A DNA stretch of 64,000 bases from Citrobacter sp. R56 (GCF_016811995.1 NZ_CP069159.1:2604001-2668000); one strand, 5' to 3'; shown: positions 1-10,741, counted from the stretch's first letter. Program-made: numbers and translations. The notes: generated by a model from the letters alone, not told the origin.

Positions 1-716
1 GCCATCACGCTCTGATGACTAATGACCCACGCCAGCAGGATTTGCGCCGCGCTCGCACGGTGAGCATGGGCAATCTCATTAATGACGGGATTGTTCAATA
101 AGCCGCTACGTAGACGTCCGGCTTGCGCCAGCGGGCTGTAAGCCATCACCGGCATCTGATGCTGCTGGCACCATGGCAGCAGGTCATACTCAATCCCACG
201 AGAAGCCAGATGATAAAGCACCTGATTGGTGGCGCACTGCTTCCCGCCAGCAACCTGCCATAATTTCTGCATAGCGTCATCATCAAGATTAGAAACGCCC
301 CAGCGACGGATTTTTCCCTGCGCGATCAGCTTTTCCATCGCCTCGACCGTCTCTGCAAATGAATAGCTGCCTGACCAGTGTAATAAATAGAGATCCAGGT
401 AATCGGTATTCAGGCGGCGCAGACTGCCTTCACATGCGGTAATGGCTTTCTGCCCTCCGGCATTCCACGGATACACTTTCGAGACCAGGAAGACCTTATC
501 ACGCCGGCCTGCCAGCGCTTCGCCGACCACCTCCTCTGCCGCACCTTCAGCGTACATTTCTGCGGTGTCGATAAGCGTTAACCCCAAATCAATGCCCGCA
601 CGCAGTGCATTCACCTCGGCCCGTCGATGATGGGATTTTTCACCCATATACCAGGTCCCCTGTCCCACCGCAGGGAGTGTGAGCTGGCCACTAAAAACAA
701 CCTGTTTTTCTGTCAT
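1..716 (-). CDS. yeaE: Aldo/keto reductase YeaE (3' part cut by window edge)
   Basis: Partial gene: 238 codons read from the ATG at 716 to the window edge without a stop; the E. coli protein has about 284 residues. The start is preceded by CGGGAGG at good spacing. The translation carries the aldo-keto reductase catalytic tetrad in order: D50 and Y55 (in DTAEMY), K80 (SKVYPW) and H113 (LLHWSG). Members use NADPH to reduce aldehydes; E. coli YeaE reduces methylglyoxal in the cytosol (family knowledge). It is followed on the same strand direction by no partner here; mipA lies upstream with its own terminator. Identification is strong from the N-terminal sequence and from the neighbours. Confidence 0.93.
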   Translation of the reverse strand, partial: MTEKQVVFSGQLTLPAVGQGTWYMGEKSHHRRAEVNALRAGIDLGLTLIDTAEMYAEGAAEEVVGEALAGRRDKVFLVSKVYPWNAGGQKAITACEGSLRRLNTDYLDLYLLHWSGSYSFAETVEAMEKLIAQGKIRRWGVSNLDDDAMQKLWQVAGGKQCATNQVLYHLASRGIEYDLLPWCQQHQMPVMAYSPLAQAGRLRSGLLNNPVINEIAHAHRASAAQILLAWVISHQSVM

Positions 717-749
717 CGTATCCTCCCGTGTTATGCACTACCGTAATGC

Positions 750-775
750 AAAACAGGGCGCGAGCGCCCTGTTTT
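750..775 (-). terminator. Hairpin terminator after mipA
   Basis: A perfect 11-bp stem (AAAACAGGGCG / CGCCCTGTTTT) with a 4-nt loop lies 32 bp downstream of the mipA stop. The stem ends in T's on the mipA strand, as in an intrinsic terminator. It separates mipA from yeaE. Confidence 0.8.
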
Positions 776-806
776 GATGCACAAAATGCACTGTAATGAT
801 GCACAA

Positions 807-1553
807 TCAGAACTTGTAGGTAACCCCGGTGGAGATCAGACCACTCCAGGATTTGTCTACCATCGGGCTGTCGCTAATTTCATCCGACAAATGGGTATAG
901 CGCGCAGTACCGTACACGCTCCAGTTACCGAGGAAATTGTAGTTGGCGCTAATTTCCAGGTACGGGTTCCAGCTGTCGTTCGGGTCGTAGCTACGCAGAC
1001 CGCTGTGCGAAGACTCTTTGCCCGAGACGCCATAGTAGTACTCGTTCTGGTTTTCGCTGTTCCATTCCACACCGATACCCGGCGTTAATGTCAAACCGCC
1101 ATTGGTATAACGGTACAGCCAGGCCAGATCCCACACGATGCCGTTGCTGTTATCCAGCGTGTCACCCGCAAGCGTAGTGCGCAGGAAGCCATACTGCGTG
1201 TTATGAACGTAAGACAGCCCTGCCATCATGGTGCTTTTACGTTTGTCGAGCTGGCGAAGTTGGTGATTGTCGCTGTCTTCCGGTTTGAAATACATCGGAG
1301 ACCAGTACGCGGTAATCGACAATTTATCGGTGTTGTCATTCCACAGGTAGTATCCACCACCCAGACCACGGAACCAGAAATTTTCACTTTCATAGGTGAT
1401 GACTGGAACCGGATATACGTCGGTATCGTAATCTTTATAGGGGTGCTCAACCACACCAACACCTGCGCCCAACGTCAGGTTGCTTTCAGCTTGTGCGACA
1501 TTCGTCGTCGTTGCGATAAGCACGCCAAGTGCCAGAAGTTTGAGTTTGGTCAC
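807..1553 (-). CDS. mipA: MltA-interacting outer-membrane protein MipA
   Basis: Encodes 248 residues, the length of E. coli MipA (OmpV family). The N-terminus is a signal peptide ending in A-Q-A before ESNLTLG, and the body is beta-rich, ending in the aromatic C-terminus YKF typical of outer-membrane barrels. MipA is a scaffold that bridges the lytic transglycosylase MltA and the synthase PBP1B in the murein machinery (known for E. coli). The frame is open 23 codons further upstream, but the GTG at 1553 has AAGGAA nine bases before it and gives the correct signal peptide, so it is preferred. It is a single-gene unit with a terminator at 750-775. Confidence 0.93.
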   Translation of the reverse strand: MTKLKLLALGVLIATTTNVAQAESNLTLGAGVGVVEHPYKDYDTDVYPVPVITYESENFWFRGLGGGYYLWNDNTDKLSITAYWSPMYFKPEDSDNHQLRQLDKRKSTMMAGLSYVHNTQYGFLRTTLAGDTLDNSNGIVWDLAWLYRYTNGGLTLTPGIGVEWNSENQNEYYYGVSGKESSHSGLRSYDPNDSWNPYLEISANYNFLGNWSVYGTARYTHLSDEISDSPMVDKSWSGLISTGVTYKF

Positions 1554-1868
1554 AATCCATAATTCCTTATTCAAATGTTTAGCAGCAAAAGTGTAACCGC
1601 CAATACGTTTCAACCCAACCATTTTACTTATTACTCACAAAATGTAACCGACTAATTTTTCAGCAGCAGATGACATTTCATTTTCAGTCCGGTGAATTCT
1701 GCGTGATTTTCGTCCTTTATCTTTACATTAAATATGCATTTTTTGTGGATGAGTTATTGATATGCCATTGAAATTCATTTAAGCGCACAGGCAAGTTTTG
1801 CAAATGCCATCTACGCTTAATTTTAAGAAGGTGTATCACCGGGCACGTTGATCTCTTGGCCGCCAATT

Positions 1869-1884
1869 TGGCATGAGAGTTGCT
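1869..1884 (+). promoter_or_regulatory. Sigma-54 (-24/-12) promoter of yeaGH
   Basis: TGGCAT-GAGAG-TTGCT matches the sigma-54 consensus TGGCAC-N5-TTGCW with one change and exact spacing. Transcription would start near 1896, leaving a leader of about 100 nt before yeaG. E. coli yeaGH is reported to be nitrogen-starvation (NtrC) and RpoS controlled, which fits; no clear NtrC palindrome was recognised upstream. The rest of the 445-bp gap (1554-1998) shows nothing else I can name. Confidence 0.82.
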
Positions 1885-1998
1885 GTTTTTTACAACAAGA
1901 GACAGCAGAGGCGTCGTTCAGTTTACCTCTTCCGGGGGCCTCTACTATTCATATGAACGGCTCTTAACATGTGCTAAAAAACGAAAGGACGGCATACC

Positions 1999-3933
1999 AT
2001 GAATATATTCGATCACTATCGCCAGCGCTATGAAGCTGCCAAGGACGAAGAGTTCACACTGCAGGAGTTTCTTACCACTTGTCGGCAAGATCGCAGTGCT
2101 TATGCCAACGCGGCAGAGCGGCTATTGATGGCCATTGGTGAGCCCATTATGGTCGATACTGCCCAGGAACCCCGACTTTCTCGACTCTTTTCAAACCGGG
2201 TGATTGCTCGTTATCCCGCCTTTGAAGAGTTTTATGGCATGGAAGACGCGATTGAACAGATTGTCTCTTATCTGAAACACGCGGCGCAGGGGCTGGAAGA
2301 GAAGAAACAGATCCTGTATCTGTTGGGGCCTGTAGGGGGCGGTAAATCCTCGCTTGCTGAAAGACTGAAGTCTTTAATGCAGCTTGTTCCGATTTATATC
2401 CTGAGCGCAAACGGTGAACGCAGCCCGGTAAACGATCACCCGTTATGCCTGTTTAATCCGCAGGAAGATGCGCAAATTCTCGAAAAAGAGTACGGCATTC
2501 CGCGCCGTTATCTCGGCACCATCATGTCACCGTGGGCGGCGAAACGCCTGCACGACTTCGGTGGCGACATCACCAAATTCCGCGTGGTGAAAGTGTGGCC
2601 GTCGATTCTTGAACAAATCGCCATCGCCAAAACGGAACCGGGTGATGAAAACAACCAGGACATCTCCGCGCTGGTCGGTAAGGTGGACATTCGTAAACTC
2701 GAACACCATGCGCAAAACGATCCTGATGCTTACGGTTACTCCGGCGCACTGTGCCGTGCCAACCAGGGGATTATGGAATTCGTCGAGATGTTCAAAGCGC
2801 CGATTAAAGTGCTGCATCCTCTGCTGACGGCGACCCAGGAAGGCAACTATAACGGGACAGAAGGCATTTCTGCCCTGCCCTTTAACGGTATTATCCTTGC
2901 CCACTCGAACGAATCCGAATGGGTGACGTTCCGCAACAACAAAAACAACGAAGCCTTCCTCGACCGTGTGTATATCGTGAAGGTGCCGTATTGCCTGCGC
3001 ATTTCTGAAGAGATCAAAATCTACGAGAAATTGCTTAATCACAGTGAGTTAACGCACGCGCCTTGCGCGCCGGGAACCCTCGAAACCCTGTCGCGCTTCT
3101 CGATCCTTTCCCGACTGAAAGAGCCGGAGAACTCGAGCGTCTACTCGAAAATGCGCGTCTACGACGGCGAGAGTCTGAAAGATACCGACCCGAAAGCGAA
3201 ATCCTACCAGGAGTATCGTGATTACGCAGGCGTCGATGAAGGGATGAACGGTCTGTCAACGCGTTTCGCGTTTAAGATCCTCTCCCGCGTCTTTAACTTT
3301 GATCACGTTGAAGTGGCAGCCAACCCGGTGCATCTGTTCTACGTCCTCGAACAGCAGATCGAGCGTGAGCAGTTCCCACAAGAGCAGGCAGAGCGTTACC
3401 TTGAGTTCCTGAAAGGCTATCTGATCCCGAAATATGCTGAGTTTATCGGCAAAGAGATCCAGACCGCCTATCTCGAATCCTACTCCGAATATGGGCAGAA
3501 CATTTTTGATCGTTATGTCACTTATGCGGATTTCTGGATTCAGGATCAGGAGTATCGCGACCCGGATACCGGTCAGCTGTTCGATCGCGAGTCGCTGAAC
3601 TCAGAGCTGGAAAAAATCGAAAAACCGGCGGGCATCAGCAACCCGAAAGATTTCCGTAACGAGATCGTCAACTTTGTTCTGCGTGCTCGCGCGCATAACA
3701 GCGGTCGCAATCCGAACTGGACCAGTTACGAGAAACTGCGCACCGTGATTGAGAAGAAAATGTTCTCGAACACCGAAGAGCTGTTGCCGGTAATTTCATT
3801 CAACGCCAAAACCTCTACAGATGAGCAGAAGAAACACGACGATTTTGTCGACCGTATGATGGAAAAAGGCTATACCCGCAAGCAGGTGCGTCTGTTGTGC
3901 GAATGGTATTTGCGCGTACGTAAATCGTCATAA
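1999..3933 (+). CDS. yeaG: PrkA-family serine protein kinase YeaG
   Basis: 644 residues, full length for the family. The N-terminal AAA-like domain has a Walker A loop G-P-V-G-G-G-K-S at 110-117, and the C-terminal part is the PrkA kinase-type domain. In E. coli YeaG is a kinase involved in nitrogen-starvation and stationary-phase adaptation, acting with YeaH in the cytosol. The sequence is almost identical to the E. coli protein wherever I can compare it. It is the first gene of a two-gene unit with yeaH, 123 bp downstream; REP palindromes sit in that gap. The leader carries a sigma-54 promoter at 1869-1884. The start ATG at 1999 is preceded by GAAAGGACGG. Confidence 0.96.
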   Translation: MNIFDHYRQRYEAAKDEEFTLQEFLTTCRQDRSAYANAAERLLMAIGEPIMVDTAQEPRLSRLFSNRVIARYPAFEEFYGMEDAIEQIVSYLKHAAQGLEEKKQILYLLGPVGGGKSSLAERLKSLMQLVPIYILSANGERSPVNDHPLCLFNPQEDAQILEKEYGIPRRYLGTIMSPWAAKRLHDFGGDITKFRVVKVWPSILEQIAIAKTEPGDENNQDISALVGKVDIRKLEHHAQNDPDAYGYSGALCRANQGIMEFVEMFKAPIKVLHPLLTATQEGNYNGTEGISALPFNGIILAHSNESEWVTFRNNKNNEAFLDRVYIVKVPYCLRISEEIKIYEKLLNHSELTHAPCAPGTLETLSRFSILSRLKEPENSSVYSKMRVYDGESLKDTDPKAKSYQEYRDYAGVDEGMNGLSTRFAFKILSRVFNFDHVEVAANPVHLFYVLEQQIEREQFPQEQAERYLEFLKGYLIPKYAEFIGKEIQTAYLESYSEYGQNIFDRYVTYADFWIQDQEYRDPDTGQLFDRESLNSELEKIEKPAGISNPKDFRNEIVNFVLRARAHNSGRNPNWTSYEKLRTVIEKKMFSNTEELLPVISFNAKTSTDEQKKHDDFVDRMMEKGYTRKQVRLLCEWYLRVRKSS

Positions 3934-3935
3934 AA

Positions 3936-4017
3936 CCAGCCCGGTAGCGTTGCGCTTACCGGGTCTGGAACGACAGCGAACCGTAGGCCGGATAAGCGGC
4001 GCTTATCCGGCGCTACA
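3936..4017. repeat. Two REP-type palindromes between yeaG and yeaH
   Basis: Two imperfect palindromes lie back to back. The first, 3936-3968, pairs CCCGGTA with TTACCGGG. The second, 3983-4017, is the classic GTAGGCCGGATAAG...CTTATCCGGCGCTAC form. Such REP/BIME elements are common in E. coli, Salmonella and Citrobacter and often stabilise upstream mRNA, so yeaG message may outlast yeaH message. Confidence 0.85.
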
Positions 4018-4029
4018 GGCGTAGCATGA

Positions 4030-5340
<1,311 letters not shown>

Positions 5341-5349
5341 TCATTCGCC

Positions 5350-5379
5350 ATCAGCCAGCGGTTAACGCCACTGGCTGAT
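5350..5379 (+). terminator. Hairpin terminator after yeaH
   Basis: ATCAGCCAG / CTGGCTGAT form a 9-bp stem ten bases after the yeaH stop, with additional pairing inside the loop. The T tract after it is weak (TTTCTCC). The remaining 260 bp to the next gene are AT-rich and show no other feature. Confidence 0.6.
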
Positions 5380-5638
5380 TTCTCCTGGTGATTATTTTAC
5401 TTGCTGGCTTAATAAACACCGTGTTGATAATCAAGTCCGTTAATTCCCAAAACCTCTACATAATTTATTTCTCACGTTATCATTCGGAAAAACTCACATC
5501 AGACATTTATCTTTTCCGTTTTATCAGAGAATAGTCCCTGCCCTGAACGAAAATAGTTGATCACAATCAACACTGAACATTTTTATCATCAATAGAATCC
5601 CACCCACATCACAATCGATTGCCATTAAGAGTTGTTTT

Positions 5639-6976
5639 ATGGAAAAGCATAAAATAAATGCACGGAGCATTCTTTTATTCACCCTGCTACTTTTCGTTAT
5701 CTTATTTTGTCTCACAATGCTATATCAGGAAAATTCCAGCGTAAAATCGATACCGCAATTAAATTATCTTATTGTTGTCGTGGCGTTATTTTTCTTGAAC
5801 GCGATAATTTTCATTTTTATGATTTTAAAATATTTTGCCAACAGCCGTCATTTTTCAACTCTCATTATGAGCTTAGCGTTCCTGAGCAGTCTGGTTTATT
5901 TTGTAGAAACAATATTTATCATCAAGGAACCGATTATCGAGAGCGCATTAATTCAGATGAAATCGAATGATATCTCAATCTTTTATCTCTTTCGACAATT
6001 AAGCTTTATATTCTTACTATCTCTGGCACTGTTCTGTTCAGACATCAATAACGTAGACCAAACCGATAATAAGAAAAAAACCGTCGTTTTGCTAATGTCG
6101 CTGATCCCGTTCTTCTTCTTTCCTGTGATTGCCCATAACCTGAGCAGTTATAACCCAGATTATTGCTGGTTTATTGTCGATTACTCCAGAAAAAATGAAG
6201 CCGTCACATGGGGCGCTAACTACCTTAAAATCATCATATGCCTGTGGTCATTTTTACTTTTCTTTATCATCACCCAAACCCGACTGGCATCTGATCTTTG
6301 GCCTTATATTGCCCTGCTTTGCCTTTCGGCAATATGTTGTAATTTATTACTGCTGGCTCTGGATGATTATAACTATACTGTCTGGTATATCAGTCGGGGG
6401 ATCGAAGTCGCCAGTAAGCTTTTCATCATCTCAATTCTCATTCATAACATATTTAAGGAGTTACACTTAGCAAACAAACTGGCCGTTCATGATGTAATGA
6501 CCAATATCTATAATCGCCGCTATTTCTTTAATGAACTCGAGTTACGATTAAACACCAGGAACAAAACATGCTTTTGTCTTTTGTTTCTCGATATTGACCA
6601 TTTTAAAAGAATCAATGACCGATGGGGACATGTGGTGGGAGATAGGGTGATCATCTCAATTGTTAATATTATACAACAAAGCCTTCGCTCAGAAGATCTG
6701 CTGGCGCGCCTGGGCGGAGAGGAATTTGGCGTCATGCTTTATAAAACTAATATAACCCAGGCCAGATTTATTGCTGAAAAAATCCGTAAAAATGTTGAAA
6801 TGCTCACCGGAGAAAATAACATTTATAATATCCCTGAACCGATGACAATAAGCATAGGTGCTTTTTTTGCGACCACGCCAGATTACAGCGCTTCGGACAT
6901 CATGGTTCAGGCAGACAAAGCACTCTATGAAGCTAAAAACAATGGCCGTAATCAAGTGGTGATCCATCACACCTGA
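5639..6976 (+). CDS. cdgI: Membrane-bound GGDEF diguanylate cyclase, CdgI/YeaI position
   Basis: 445 residues: about seven hydrophobic segments over residues 10-270 (MASE4-like sensor, by resemblance), then a GGDEF domain from about 280. The active-site motif is GGEEF at 359-363, which is competent, and a product-inhibition I-site R-S-E-D lies five residues before it (350-353). The predicted role is c-di-GMP synthesis at the inner membrane. By position it equals E. coli yeaI (cdgI), which I recall as having a degenerate GGDEF; the motif here looks intact. The gene is conspicuously richer in A and T than its neighbours, suggesting transfer or H-NS silencing. The start has AAGAG upstream. Orthology to yeaI rather than a replacement is uncertain. 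Confidence 0.75.
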   Translation: MEKHKINARSILLFTLLLFVILFCLTMLYQENSSVKSIPQLNYLIVVVALFFLNAIIFIFMILKYFANSRHFSTLIMSLAFLSSLVYFVETIFIIKEPIIESALIQMKSNDISIFYLFRQLSFIFLLSLALFCSDINNVDQTDNKKKTVVLLMSLIPFFFFPVIAHNLSSYNPDYCWFIVDYSRKNEAVTWGANYLKIIICLWSFLLFFIITQTRLASDLWPYIALLCLSAICCNLLLLALDDYNYTVWYISRGIEVASKLFIISILIHNIFKELHLANKLAVHDVMTNIYNRRYFFNELELRLNTRNKTCFCLLFLDIDHFKRINDRWGHVVGDRVIISIVNIIQQSLRSEDLLARLGGEEFGVMLYKTNITQARFIAEKIRKNVEMLTGENNIYNIPEPMTISIGAFFATTPDYSASDIMVQADKALYEAKNNGRNQVVIHHT

Positions 6977-7164
6977 GTGGGCTGTTTTAATTATGGTCAT
7001 ACACAATGTGTATGACCATTGTCTTCCTACTTTTTCGCCTATTTCCTCATTAGCGCTGTCCCACATCCTGTTCATGAGTATAATTAACACCTTCTGCATT
7101 ATGAGTACAAACGGATATTGTGCGATAATCTTCAGTTTCCGATCGGCAAGGGGTGTCATTTACC

Positions 7165-8655
7165 ATGAAATTGCATCATAAAGCGCTCAGGCACTTTATC
7201 TACGCAAGCGTCATCGTCCTGACCTCTTCTTTCCTGGTTTACGAACTTATTGCCAGTAACAAGGCGATGAACGCCTATATGCGTTACATCATCGAGAAAG
7301 CAGATTCCTCTTTTCTGTATGATAAATATAAAAATCAGAGTATTGCTGCGCATTTAATGCGTACATTCGCCTCGCCGAAAACGCCTGTAACGACAGCGGA
7401 GAAAAACGCATTATGCGCTGCCTTTGAGACTCTCAACGATACACACGGACTCAACCTCACTGCGCATAATTACCGTGCGCTACACGGCACGTTGCAGACA
7501 TCTGCCGAACGCTGCACGGAACAACTCGATGACGTGTTCTTGCTCCCGGCCTTCGACCAGGCAGTGAACGTCAATCGCCAGCAAGTGGATTTCAACCAGG
7601 GGCTGGGAACGCTGGAGTATAAATTCCGTTATTATTTCGATTTGAAAAATCACTACATCTATTTCTACGATCTGGTCAATTCACGCCAATTTTCGATGCA
7701 CCACTGGTCTTTCCTGCAAAATGCAACATTAGGCATTGACCGGGAGGATATTGATGATTTATTTACCGGTCGCACGGTTATTTCCAGCATCTATCACGAC
7801 GATCTCACACAAAAGAAAGTGATGAGTTTTTTAACGCCGGTCTATTTATCCGGAAAGTTGAAAGGCATGGTGATGGTAGACATTAACCAGGATAATCTGA
7901 AGAATATTTTTTATACCGATGACCGCCCTCTGGTCTCGCGTTATCTGAATGTGACGTTGGCAGATATCGAATCAGGAAACACAATTGACATTCACCAGAG
8001 TGAAAGCGATCTCTTCCCGTATGTTCACCATGTTCATAACATTCCGGGTGGGATGCGTGTCACGCTGTCCCTCGATTTAATGTACTTTGTCGTCTCTTCC
8101 TGGAAGCTTTTTGCCTTCTACCTGTTGGCCACTGCGCTGCTACTGAATATGGTCAGAATGCATTTTCGTCTGTATCACAACATCACGCGTGAAAATATCA
8201 GCGATGCCATGACCGGGCTCTATAACCGAAAAATATTAACGCCCACCCTTGAGCTACGTTTACAACGCCTGGTGAAATCAGGAACGCCCGTTACATTCAT
8301 CGCCATTGATTGCGACAAATTGAAAATGATCAACGATACCCACGGGCATCAGGAAGGCGATCGGACGATTACGATCCTCGCAAAGTCCATTGAAGCATCA
8401 ATTCGTAAAAGCGATTACGCCATTCGTCTTGGCGGCGATGAATTCTGCATTATTCTTATCGATTATGCTGTAGACGCCGCGAACACACTCCCGATGCGGA
8501 TCGCGACACACCTGCAAATCATCGCCGACGAAAGAACGATCAGCTTTTCCTGGGGAATGTATACCATGCAGGCGAATGACACTATTGATGACGCATATCA
8601 GGCTTCCGATGCGCAACTCTACCTCAACAAGCAACAAAAGCGGGATCGTTCGTGA
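7165..8655 (+). CDS. dgcJ: Diguanylate cyclase DgcJ (YeaJ)
   Basis: 496 residues, as in E. coli. A transmembrane helix at about 10-28, a periplasmic sensor domain (GAPES3 in the E. coli protein) to about 310, a second membrane helix at about 312-330, and a cytoplasmic GGDEF domain. The catalytic GGDEF is at 423-427 and the I-site R-K-S-D at 414-417, so activity with feedback inhibition is expected. A GTG at 7153 is in frame, but the ATG at 7165 gives the N-terminus of the E. coli protein and follows AAGGGG. In E. coli DgcJ influences motility through YcgR, which is encoded here at 32.3 kb. It appears to be transcribed alone. Confidence 0.93.
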   Translation: MKLHHKALRHFIYASVIVLTSSFLVYELIASNKAMNAYMRYIIEKADSSFLYDKYKNQSIAAHLMRTFASPKTPVTTAEKNALCAAFETLNDTHGLNLTAHNYRALHGTLQTSAERCTEQLDDVFLLPAFDQAVNVNRQQVDFNQGLGTLEYKFRYYFDLKNHYIYFYDLVNSRQFSMHHWSFLQNATLGIDREDIDDLFTGRTVISSIYHDDLTQKKVMSFLTPVYLSGKLKGMVMVDINQDNLKNIFYTDDRPLVSRYLNVTLADIESGNTIDIHQSESDLFPYVHHVHNIPGGMRVTLSLDLMYFVVSSWKLFAFYLLATALLLNMVRMHFRLYHNITRENISDAMTGLYNRKILTPTLELRLQRLVKSGTPVTFIAIDCDKLKMINDTHGHQEGDRTITILAKSIEASIRKSDYAIRLGGDEFCIILIDYAVDAANTLPMRIATHLQIIADERTISFSWGMYTMQANDTIDDAYQASDAQLYLNKQQKRDRS

Positions 8656-8699
8656 TAGTCTTTTCGCGTTGATTTTTCTCTGTGAAGTCAGGAGTAAGC

Positions 8700-9206
8700 A
8701 TGACCGAAGTTGTTAAAGGCACCGCGACGCATCAGCGATTGATTGCCTTATTATCACAGGAAGGGGCGAGCTGGCGCGAGGTCAGCCATGAGCCCGTAGG
8801 CAAATGTGAAGCCGTTTCTGAAATCCGCGGTACAGCGTTGGGTCAGGGCGCAAAAGCGCTGGTCTGCAAAGTGAAAGGCAATGGCGTCAACCAGCACGTA
8901 CTGGCTATTCTTTCCGCCGATCAGCAGGCCGATCTCGCGCAACTGGCAACCCATCTGGGCGGTTTGCGCGCCTCCCTTGCCAGCCCGGCAGAAGTTGACG
9001 AACTGACAGGCTGCGTATTTGGCGCGATCCCCCCTTTCAGCTTCCATCCTAAGCTGAAACTGGTCGCCGACCCGCTGCTGTTCGAACGTTTTAGCGAGGT
9101 CGCGTTTAACGCGGGCGTACTGGATAAATCCGTCATCCTGAAGACCGAAGATTACCTTCGCATCGCCCAGCCAGAACTGGTCACATTCCGTCGCATATCA
9201 TCGTGA
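8700..9206 (+). CDS. yeaK: YeaK, YbaK/ProX-type misacylated-tRNA deacylase
   Basis: 168 residues starting at the ATG at 8700, which is preceded by CAGGAG; a frame extension of six codons has no ribosome site. The protein matches E. coli YeaK nearly throughout, including the segments GKCEAVSEIRGT and IPPFSFHPKLKL. This family hydrolyses amino acids wrongly attached to tRNA in trans, in the cytosol, and so backs up synthetase proofreading. It lies 44 bp after dgcJ and could be read from the same transcript, but the functions are unrelated. Confidence 0.93.
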   Translation: MTEVVKGTATHQRLIALLSQEGASWREVSHEPVGKCEAVSEIRGTALGQGAKALVCKVKGNGVNQHVLAILSADQQADLAQLATHLGGLRASLASPAEVDELTGCVFGAIPPFSFHPKLKLVADPLLFERFSEVAFNAGVLDKSVILKTEDYLRIAQPELVTFRRISS

Positions 9207-9207
9207 G

Positions 9208-9312
9208 TTAATGGCTTCTTTCGAGAACCAGCACTGAAATCACAATAACGACGGCTATGGCCAAAAAAGAAGAGGTAATGAACAGCGTCTCAATAAACAT
9301 GTGATCGTTCAT
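9208..9312 (-). CDS. yoaI: Small membrane protein YoaI
   Basis: A 34-residue frame, too short for most gene callers, starting [13 protein letters not shown] and ending LERSH. It is collinear with E. coli YoaI: a single hydrophobic helix spanning roughly residues 10-30 and a charged C-terminus. E. coli yoaI is a characterised small protein made under low magnesium, dependent on PhoB/PhoQ-type control (recalled). The gene converges on yeaK, ending one base after the yeaK stop, and diverges from yeaL. The conservation of both length and sequence supports expression. Confidence 0.88.
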   Translation of the reverse strand: MNDHMFIETLFITSSFLAIAVVIVISVLVLERSH

Positions 9313-9448
9313 GGTTTCACCCCGTGGTGACAAAAATGAAAACTCACTTGTTATTGATAGTGCAAATAGATGGCAATTTAATGACAGCCTCTTCTGTTTA
9401 AAAACCGACCTCGGGCATTTGCCTAAAAATAAAACCCGGCAACAAAAA

Positions 9449-9502
9449 AAGCCTGTTCAGCTACGCATTTACGCGTACAGTAAGCAGGCTTATCTTTTTT
9501 TG
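9449..9502 (+). promoter_or_regulatory. Terminator-like hairpin in the yeaL leader
   Basis: AAGCCTG (9449-9455) pairs with CAGGCTT (9485-9491), and the intervening loop contains a second small stem (TACGC/GCGTA). A run of seven T's follows at 9494-9501, directly before the yeaL ribosome site AAGGA. Since yoaI runs away from this point, the hairpin can only lie in the yeaL leader, so it looks like an attenuator rather than an end-of-gene terminator. Confidence 0.55.
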
Positions 9503-9516
9503 GCAAGGAAACCCCG

Positions 9517-9963
9517 ATGTTTGATGTCACTCTGCTGATCCTACTCGGACTGGCGGCTCTCGGCTTTGTTAGCCATAACACCACTGTCGCCGTTTCAATT
9601 CTGGTACTGATTATCGTCCGCGTGACCCCGCTAAATACCTTTTTCCCGTGGATTGAGAAACAGGGTCTCACGGTGGGGATTATTATTCTGACAATTGGCG
9701 TTATGGCGCCCATCGCCAGCGGAACACTTCCCCCCTCCACGCTGATTCACTCCTTTGCAAACTGGAAATCACTGGTCGCCATTGCGGTGGGCGTATTTGT
9801 CTCCTGGTTAGGGGGACGCGGCGTAACGCTGATGGGCAGCCAGCCACAGCTTGTCGCCGGTCTGCTGGTGGGAACCGTCCTCGGCGTCGCTCTGTTTCGC
9901 GGCGTGCCGGTGGGGCCGCTTATTGCGGCGGGACTGGTTTCGCTGATTGTTGGGAAGCAGTAG
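9517..9963 (+). CDS. yeaL: Inner-membrane protein YeaL (UPF0756)
   Basis: 148 residues with four hydrophobic segments (about 4-22, 26-42, 50-70 and 110-145) and no charged catalytic motif. It matches the UPF0756 family, whose function is unknown. The start at 9517 follows AAGGA with seven bases of spacing. The 3' end overlaps that of the convergent nimR gene by 44 bp. A hairpin with a T tract sits in its leader. Confidence 0.9.
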   Translation: MFDVTLLILLGLAALGFVSHNTTVAVSILVLIIVRVTPLNTFFPWIEKQGLTVGIIILTIGVMAPIASGTLPPSTLIHSFANWKSLVAIAVGVFVSWLGGRGVTLMGSQPQLVAGLLVGTVLGVALFRGVPVGPLIAAGLVSLIVGKQ

Positions 9964-10741
9964 TTAATCCCGTCAGATAACGGCCTGGTGTTTGTCCCAG
10001 GCCTTTTTTAAACATGGTGATAAACGCCGTTGTCGAGTCATAACCCAGCGTTTGCGCCACCTGTTGAACGCCTTTACCGTCAATCAGCGCCTGCAGCGCC
10101 AGGATAAGCTGTAACTGATGACGCCAGCGGCGAAAACTGAGTCCTGTTTCCTTCACCACCAGTCGAGCCAGATTACGTTCGCTCATGGCAAACTCACTGG
10201 CCCACTGCCCCAGCGTCTGCCATTGGGCGGGCTCACGTGCCATCGTCGCCACCATTCGGCGAATTTTCGGATGCCCGGAGACCGGCAGTTGCATCTGCTC
10301 CTGGGGCTGCTGTGGAAGCTCATCAAACAGCACCTGCGTCAGTCGCTGTGTGGTCGGTTCTGTACGCTGAAGATCCGATCTGTCGGCCAGTGCTAAGATA
10401 AGCTCCCGGCACAGCGGGGCAATTTTCAACGTGCAACAGCGTTCCGGCATTTTTACCGCTTCTGGCTCTATAAACAAAAAGCACAGCTCGGCTCCGGCGG
10501 TAACATGGTTGCTGTGCGCAATTCCACCGGGTATCCAGACGGCGTACTGCGGCGGCACCATCCACATCGCATTTTCAACTTCACAGGTGATCGCGCCATG
10601 CTGGGCCAGGATCAGTTGCCCCTTGCGATGCTGATGCAATGGGCTGAACAGTTCGTCTTCTCGGGCGCGGATACAAAACGCGACGGCGACATCGTGGTGA
10701 AGATCTGGCTCATAGCCATCCAGTCTCAAACCAATCATCAA
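9920..10741 (-). CDS. nimR: AraC-family regulator NimR (YeaM)
   Basis: 273 residues. The N-terminal cupin half contains HQHRKGQLI, and the C-terminal half (about 160-255) is an AraC double helix-turn-helix with the second-helix signature [20 protein letters not shown]. In E. coli NimR represses the divergent exporter gene nimT and its own gene. Here it is likewise divergent from nimT, with 96 bp between the starts that must hold both promoters. Two ATGs (10741 and 10738) are possible. Confidence 0.92.
   Translation of the reverse strand: MMIGLRLDGYEPDLHHDVAVAFCIRAREDELFSPLHQHRKGQLILAQHGAITCEVENAMWMVPPQYAVWIPGGIAHSNHVTAGAELCFLFIEPEAVKMPERCCTLKIAPLCRELILALADRSDLQRTEPTTQRLTQVLFDELPQQPQEQMQLPVSGHPKIRRMVATMAREPAQWQTLGQWASEFAMSERNLARLVVKETGLSFRRWRHQLQLILALQALIDGKGVQQVAQTLGYDSTTAFITMFKKGLGQTPGRYLTGLTTASQQSAKPVPPQ

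Noticed and set aside
774-1088. Plus-strand frame of 104 codons opposite mipA
   Set aside because: It is antisense to mipA, has no ribosome site and no recognisable protein sequence.
3936-4017. Repeated palindromes as a CRISPR array
   Set aside because: Only two inverted palindromes of REP type, with no regularly spaced direct repeats.
5485-5640. Short AT-rich palindromic runs before the cdgI-like gene as a regulatory island
   Set aside because: The stems are short and expected by chance in AT-rich DNA; no operator consensus was recognised.
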